In this document: one piece after another, positions 60,290 through 64,000 of the stretch
Position numbering within the stretch: position 1 is the first letter of the stretch
How the letters are laid out: the number at the start of each line of letters is the position of its first letter
From: Paenibacillus sp. ACRRY
GTDB lineage: Bacteria > Bacillota > Bacilli > Paenibacillales > Paenibacillaceae
Direction of reading: 5' to 3'
Assembly: GCF_022346995.1 (NCBI RefSeq)
Contig: NZ_JAKRNM010000003.1
Location: 310,001-374,000 of the forward strand
Length of the DNA: 64,000 bases
The notes under the pieces: model-generated
Told to the model about the DNA's origin: nothing
Database searches by the model: none
What the model saw: the letters and a program-made list of their open reading frames with translations, nothing else
Program-made: the position numbers and the translations under genes

Positions 60290-61942
60290 TCAGTGTTCCA
60301 TGGACAATTGTGATGTGAGTTTATGCATGATAGTTTGCAGCTGTTCAATAACTGATAGTGGATCAAATCCGTAAAACATGTCTGCTTCAATCTCGTAGAC
60401 TTGTCCATTGCGAACAGCGCCAAGGCTGCTCCAGTGCCCCTGACTAAGGAGTAATTCCAGAGCTTGTCGCTCCTCTGGATCTGTTGGATAAGCCATAAAT
60501 ATATGATCAGCATCATACAGGTGAATGTCCGAAGTGGGCACATGTACATAACCTGTGAGTAATTGGCCGTCTTTTTCCATACGTGCGGGTGGAGTGAAGC
60601 CCAATGACTGATACAGGATATACGAGGCCCTGCCCCAGCCTTGGCCATATACATAAGCTCCACTTTCGCCAGTCCAAAAGATGCATATGGCTGATCCTCT
60701 CGTGCCGATTGATGAGTCCAGCCTATGATTGGCGTCCGTCTGAAGCTGATCATAATGACTTAGCAATGCCTTGGCATTGTTCTCCAGGCCTGTAACCCGG
60801 CCCAGTTGAAGGAATTGCTCCTGCCAGTCCATTTCCTCAAATGGCATCAGAATGGTCGGTGCGATCTGTCGTAATTCATCCGTACTGGAGTGCGGCGCGT
60901 AACCGATGATGACATCTGCATCGGAGTCTGCAATCAGATCAAGCCGGGTAAACAGTTCATATTCGGAGTGCTGTATGAAGGATTGCTGTCCATTTTGAGC
61001 AAGTTTATTTTCCATCCAGGAGGCCACAGCTCCCATGTAGGGGGTATAACCCAGTGCCAGCAGAGAAGCGGTATAGTTATAAGTAAGGGTTACAATCTTC
61101 TTGGGCGTCTTTCGGTAAAGGGTTGGCGCGGTTCCGACCATTTGCTTGAATTTACGGCTTAAATAGAAAATATCCCGGTAGCCTGTCAGCTGTGCGAGCT
61201 CCTGCAGTGTGGGATTGGAGAATAGCAGATGCTCCTGTGCTAACCGAATTCTAAGCCGGGTGACATATTCCACAAAGGTAAGACCGGTATGCTTCTTGAA
61301 TTCCCGTGAAAAATGTTCTGGGCTCACATTGGCATCTCTCGCCAATTGATCTCGTGTCAGTGGATGGTCAATTCTGTCATGAATGTGTCTGATGACAAGA
61401 TCTAGCCATGAATGCTCATTACGGCTTGAACGGACAAAATGATCGTATAACACATCAAGCAGCTGATAGAATAGCATGTGCGGTTTGAACAGACCGGACG
61501 CCTCGCTTTTGGAACAGGCAAGCACCAGCTCGAATGCAATCTCGGCAATCGCGCGGTTCGCAATGGACGCAGGTGTTCCAAACGGCCAGAACGACGATTC
61601 AATGTCGGTTCCTTCAAAAGCTATAGCAATCCCTTGTACCGGCGATAATGAGCCGCGTGTCTGTTCATGCTGAATCAGGGCTCCGGCCTGTCGAACCACT
61701 ACAGACCCGGTATTCACTGTCAAATTCCGATCCATGCTGATCAGCCTTGCCTGACCCGATGTAACGACATAAATCACATGCAGTCTGTTCCAGTCTTCAT
61801 CTGTGCGAGAGAAGGCCTCTTGATCATGAAAATGAACCAGATAGCGCAGCTTGTACATCACTGGTGAAAGGGACCGAATCTCGTGCATAGGACTGGTTTT
61901 GGGTAGAGGATGTTGGTATTCGTTTTGCTCCATAAAGCTCAT
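60290..61942 (-). CDS. AraC-family regulator fused to a siderophore-binding domain (Btr-like)
   Basis: A 550-residue activator. Residues about 20-170 form the AraC cupin-like region. Residues about 185-285 hold the two helix-turn-helix units (LTRDQLARDANVSPEHFSREFKKHTG and LQELAQLTGYRDIFYLSRKFKQMVG in separate blocks). Residues about 290-545 are a binding-protein domain (IVTLTYNYTASLLALGYTPYMGA, DADVIIGYAP, IAPTILMPF). B. subtilis Btr has the same layout and switches on bacillibactin uptake when Fe-siderophore binds. Here it lies 91 bases upstream of the FeuA-like gene on the same strand, its likely target. AAGGAG lies about 11 bases before the ATG at 61942. Confidence 0.92.
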   Translation of the reverse strand: MSFMEQNEYQHPLPKTSPMHEIRSLSPVMYKLRYLVHFHDQEAFSRTDEDWNRLHVIYVVTSGQARLISMDRNLTVNTGSVVVRQAGALIQHEQTRGSLSPVQGIAIAFEGTDIESSFWPFGTPASIANRAIAEIAFELVLACSKSEASGLFKPHMLFYQLLDVLYDHFVRSSRNEHSWLDLVIRHIHDRIDHPLTRDQLARDANVSPEHFSREFKKHTGLTFVEYVTRLRIRLAQEHLLFSNPTLQELAQLTGYRDIFYLSRKFKQMVGTAPTLYRKTPKKIVTLTYNYTASLLALGYTPYMGAVASWMENKLAQNGQQSFIQHSEYELFTRLDLIADSDADVIIGYAPHSSTDELRQIAPTILMPFEEMDWQEQFLQLGRVTGLENNAKALLSHYDQLQTDANHRLDSSIGTRGSAICIFWTGESGAYVYGQGWGRASYILYQSLGFTPPARMEKDGQLLTGYVHVPTSDIHLYDADHIFMAYPTDPEERQALELLLSQGHWSSLGAVRNGQVYEIEADMFYGFDPLSVIEQLQTIMHKLTSQLSMEH

Positions 61943-62092
61943 AACACAGATGTCTCCTTACTTGGTTTGAATTAATATGCAGTATATACCATTATTGCTG
62001 AGTGTGGTTGCTTGGATCAGGAAGTCCATTTATTTCAGTGAAAATGAATAAAGAGGTTGAAATCGCTATCAACACCGACTATAATAAAAATG

Positions 62093-62106
62093 TCGAAACG
62101 TTTCAA
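62093..62106. promoter_or_regulatory. LacI-type operator, distal copy
   Basis: TCGAAACGTTTCAA, a near-perfect palindrome with the central CG typical of LacI/GalR-family sites. It shares 13 of 14 bases with the copy at 62267. Confidence 0.65.
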
Positions 62107-62266
62107 TGTCTTGCCAAGAAGCATGTCCATACGATCTTTGTAAGGAATTGCCTGTTGAGTTTTACATTGAAAGGCTTGTCTCGATGCGAATGGATCCCCA
62201 GTTAAAGCTGGTACGAATAAGCCGTTGGGCAAGAAGCAGAATGGAAGATTTTTTTTTGATATCACT

Positions 62267-62280
62267 TCGAAACGTTTCGA
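62267..62280. promoter_or_regulatory. LacI-type operator, proximal copy
   Basis: TCGAAACGTTTCGA, a perfect 14-base palindrome about 120 bases before the LacI-family gene. With the distal copy 174 bases away it could support autoregulation with DNA looping. Confidence 0.75.
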
Positions 62281-62401
62281 TTAAGTAAAACCGGCTAATA
62301 TTCAATGATAAAGTATAGAATTTGGTGGTTGTCACAACCATTTACAGTATAAAATGTAGGTAACTTATGAAATTGGTCAAGTTAGAAGGGGCGAGCGTGG
62401 A

Positions 62402-63418
62402 ATGGCAACGATTAAGGATGTGGCAAAGCTGGCAGGTGTGGCGCTCTCGACCGCTTCCTATGCATTAAACGGGGATAGCAAGGTTAGCGCCAAGACCAAG
62501 GCAAAAGTGCTTGAGGCAGCCCGGGAACTGAATTATCGCAAAAACGGCTTTGCCATGGACCTGAAACGGAGCCGGACGAATACGATTGCGTTAATTCTGA
62601 CTGATCTTTCGGGCCCGTATTACTCGGAGTTAATCCGCAGCGTTCAGGATGTGGCGCTTGCGAATGGATATGATCTGATTGCGTGCAGTTCAATGGGCGG
62701 TCGTGATTCAACGGCAGTCCGGTTTTTGAGGGAAAAGAGAGTGGATGGTGCGATTGTACTCGCGCACAACATTCAGGATGATATTTTGGTCGAATCAGCA
62801 GGGCAGCGTTTTCCTATTATTGTAATGGATCGTCATCTGTCAGGTGACCATCTGGTCAATGTGCTGGTTGACGGTGAACAAGGTGGATACCTGGCTACGC
62901 GTCACCTGATTAATGAGGGGCACCGGAAGATTGCCTACATTAGCGGTCCATCCAACTCGTATGATAATGCCCTGCGCTACCAGGGATATCTGAGAGCCAT
63001 GAAGGAAGCAGGGCTTGAAGAGAAATCCAAATGGCGTCTAAGCGGCAATTTCGTACGTGAGGGCGGGCATAGCGCAACCAAAATGATGATTATGCAGGGC
63101 GAGCTTCCAACCGCTGTATTTTACGGGAATGACGAGATGGCTATAGGTGGTTTGAAGGCGCTGGAAGAGAGCGGCATATCCGTGCCAAATGATATTTCGG
63201 TTATCGGGTTTGATGATATTCAATTGTCGGAATTCGTTCGTCCTCCGCTCACCACGGTACGGCAGCCGAAGCACGAGGCCGGCTCACTTGCAGGACATCT
63301 TCTGTTTCAGATGCTAAATGGTGAAGCCGTGAATCCATCTTATACGTTGACGATAGAAATGGTGGAACGCGAGTCTGTACGTTCTGTGCAGGCAGAGTCG
63401 GGTACCCAGCCCGCGTAA
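62402..63418 (+). CDS. LacI/GalR-family transcriptional regulator
   Basis: A 338-residue repressor. MATIKDVAKLAGVALSTASYALNG is the LacI helix-turn-helix. The hinge ARELNYRKNGFAMDLKRSRT leads to the sugar-binding-like core (TIALILTDLSGPYYSELIRSVQD, RVDGAIVLAHN, VIGFDDIQLSEFVRPPLTTVRQP). GAAGGGGCG is upstream of the ATG. It probably represses itself through the two AAACGTTT operators and perhaps the esterase gene downstream; the effector is unknown. Confidence 0.94.
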   Translation: MATIKDVAKLAGVALSTASYALNGDSKVSAKTKAKVLEAARELNYRKNGFAMDLKRSRTNTIALILTDLSGPYYSELIRSVQDVALANGYDLIACSSMGGRDSTAVRFLREKRVDGAIVLAHNIQDDILVESAGQRFPIIVMDRHLSGDHLVNVLVDGEQGGYLATRHLINEGHRKIAYISGPSNSYDNALRYQGYLRAMKEAGLEEKSKWRLSGNFVREGGHSATKMMIMQGELPTAVFYGNDEMAIGGLKALEESGISVPNDISVIGFDDIQLSEFVRPPLTTVRQPKHEAGSLAGHLLFQMLNGEAVNPSYTLTIEMVERESVRSVQAESGTQPA

Positions 63419-63530
63419 GAAGCAGCGTTTGGATGAGTAAGGTCCTTTTATATCGAGGCATAAGGGACCATTTCTCAAATAATTGCATCCATGATCATCA
63501 CGTAAATCTCGTTGAACAGGAGATGAAGCA

Positions 63531-64000
63531 ATGGCTTTGATCCAATGCCAGTTGTTCGCCGAAAGTCTTAGCGTGTCTACAGACATTACACTTATACTGC
63601 CTGAGCGTTCACCGCTTCGTGCAAGCCGGGATGGCAAACTGCCTGTCCTGTATCTGCTGCATGGACGCGGTGCAGACCACTCCGAATGGACAAGGCATTC
63701 ATCCATCGAACGTTTGGCTGAGGCCAGGGGGATTGCGGTTGTGATGCCATCGGCAGGGCGAAGCTATTATATGGATATGCAGCAGGGCGGGTCTTATTTT
63801 ACATATATAAGTGAGGAACTGCCTGCATTCGTAAAGTCACTCTTTCCCATCTCGGACCGCCGTGAAGATACATTTGTAACTGGCGTTTCCATGGGCGGGT
63901 ATGGTGCATTCAAGCTGGGTCTGCGTTTTCCGGAACGATATGCTGCGGCAGCCAGCCTCTCGGGCGGGCTTGATCTGGCAAGCAGGGTGCGTGGCGAAGG
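63531..64000 (+). CDS. Esterase-family alpha/beta hydrolase, N-terminal part
   Basis: The gene runs off the window; 156 residues are visible. [40 protein letters not shown] as separate blocks and the nucleophile elbow [28 protein letters not shown] are typical of the FrmB/acetyl-esterase (putative esterase) family, with the catalytic Ser in GVSMGG. ACAGGAGATG precedes the ATG at 63531. It follows the LacI regulator by 112 bases on the same strand and may be its target, perhaps acting on acylated sugars. Confidence 0.88.
   Translation, partial: MALIQCQLFAESLSVSTDITLILPERSPLRASRDGKLPVLYLLHGRGADHSEWTRHSSIERLAEARGIAVVMPSAGRSYYMDMQQGGSYFTYISEELPAFVKSLFPISDRREDTFVTGVSMGGYGAFKLGLRFPERYAAAASLSGGLDLASRVRGE

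Larger units (their letters stand above)
61943..62401 (+). other. Intergenic region between the AraC-type and LacI-type regulator genes
   Basis: About 460 bases without a convincing gene; a 67-codon frame (62002-62205) lacks a ribosome site and coding character. The region contains two LacI-type operators, a run of nine T at 62250-62257 and AT-rich sequence likely to hold both promoters. Confidence 0.5.

Noticed and set aside
60199..60753. N-terminal extension of the siderophore-binding lipoprotein
   Set aside because: The extension runs through the Fur box and into the AraC gene. The lipoprotein signal starts at 60198 with its own ribosome site.
62002..62205. A 67-codon frame between the AraC and LacI regulator genes
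   Set aside because: No ribosome site and no coding character; it crosses a LacI-type operator.

Overview
The window reads as chromosome of an endospore-forming, Paenibacillus-like member of the Bacillales. This is inferred from a tricistronic gerA-type germination operon, strong AGGAGG-type ribosome sites, an anaerobic (cbi) B12 pathway with a CbiH60-type fusion, a Btr-like siderophore regulator and a pectate lyase under a cre-like site. No rRNA, tRNA, CRISPR array, phage or insertion sequence was seen. The first (1) and last (64000) genes run off the window.

Layout. 1-2051: end of an Fe-siderophore ABC importer (permease, ATPase, binding lipoprotein). 2227-6484: spore germination operon (A, C, a small membrane protein, B). 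6612-7436: uroporphyrinogen-III synthase-like gene. 7591-20329: cobalamin riboswitch followed by a collinear anaerobic corrin-ring operon (cbiH60, cbiX, cbiJ, cbiC, cbiD, cbiET, cbiL, cbiF, cbiG, cbiA), which covers cobalt insertion to cobyrinic acid a,c-diamide. A repeat-rich gap of about 720 bp splits it between cbiC and cbiD. 20494-29699: housekeeping and unknown genes (SDR, ThuA-like, PHA-granule-like/AarF kinase pair, SulP transporter with a long structured leader, DEAD-box helicase, membrane proteins).

31275-45485 is the most unusual region: seven co-directional, tightly packed genes ending at one terminator. They encode a secreted/anchored VWA protein, an 1129-residue tubulin/FtsZ-like GTPase with an intact SGGTGSG signature, a second tubulin-like protein that appears to have lost the G-loop, a six-helix VWA protein, a small unknown protein, a zinc-ribbon P-loop GTPase, and a GAP1-like single-span protein with an acidic extracytoplasmic tail. 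The predicted topologies put both VWA domains outside and both GTPases inside, which suggests one machine spanning the envelope. A divergent pair (zinc-ribbon membrane protein and a 47-residue membrane protein) sits just upstream.

45630-64000: a Fur-controlled orphan siderophore ATPase with an FhuF-like Fe-S protein, glutathione peroxidase, PL10 pectate lyase, and an NADH oxidase behind four evenly spaced GTGA-N6-TCAC palindromes. Then come a DinB-like protein, a formate/nitrite channel with an Fnr/Rex-like site at about -41.5, a molybdopterin oxidoreductase, an MFS carrier and an ABC exporter. The end holds a Fur-boxed siderophore-binding lipoprotein next to an AraC regulator fused to a siderophore-binding domain, a LacI regulator with two matching palindromic operators, and the start of an esterase gene.

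Themes that recur are iron acquisition (three loci, two visible Fur boxes), redox or oxygen-responsive control (50178-52484) and dispersed structured intergenic repeats (13043-13640, 21330-21400). All functional calls come from reading motifs by eye; no database search was run.
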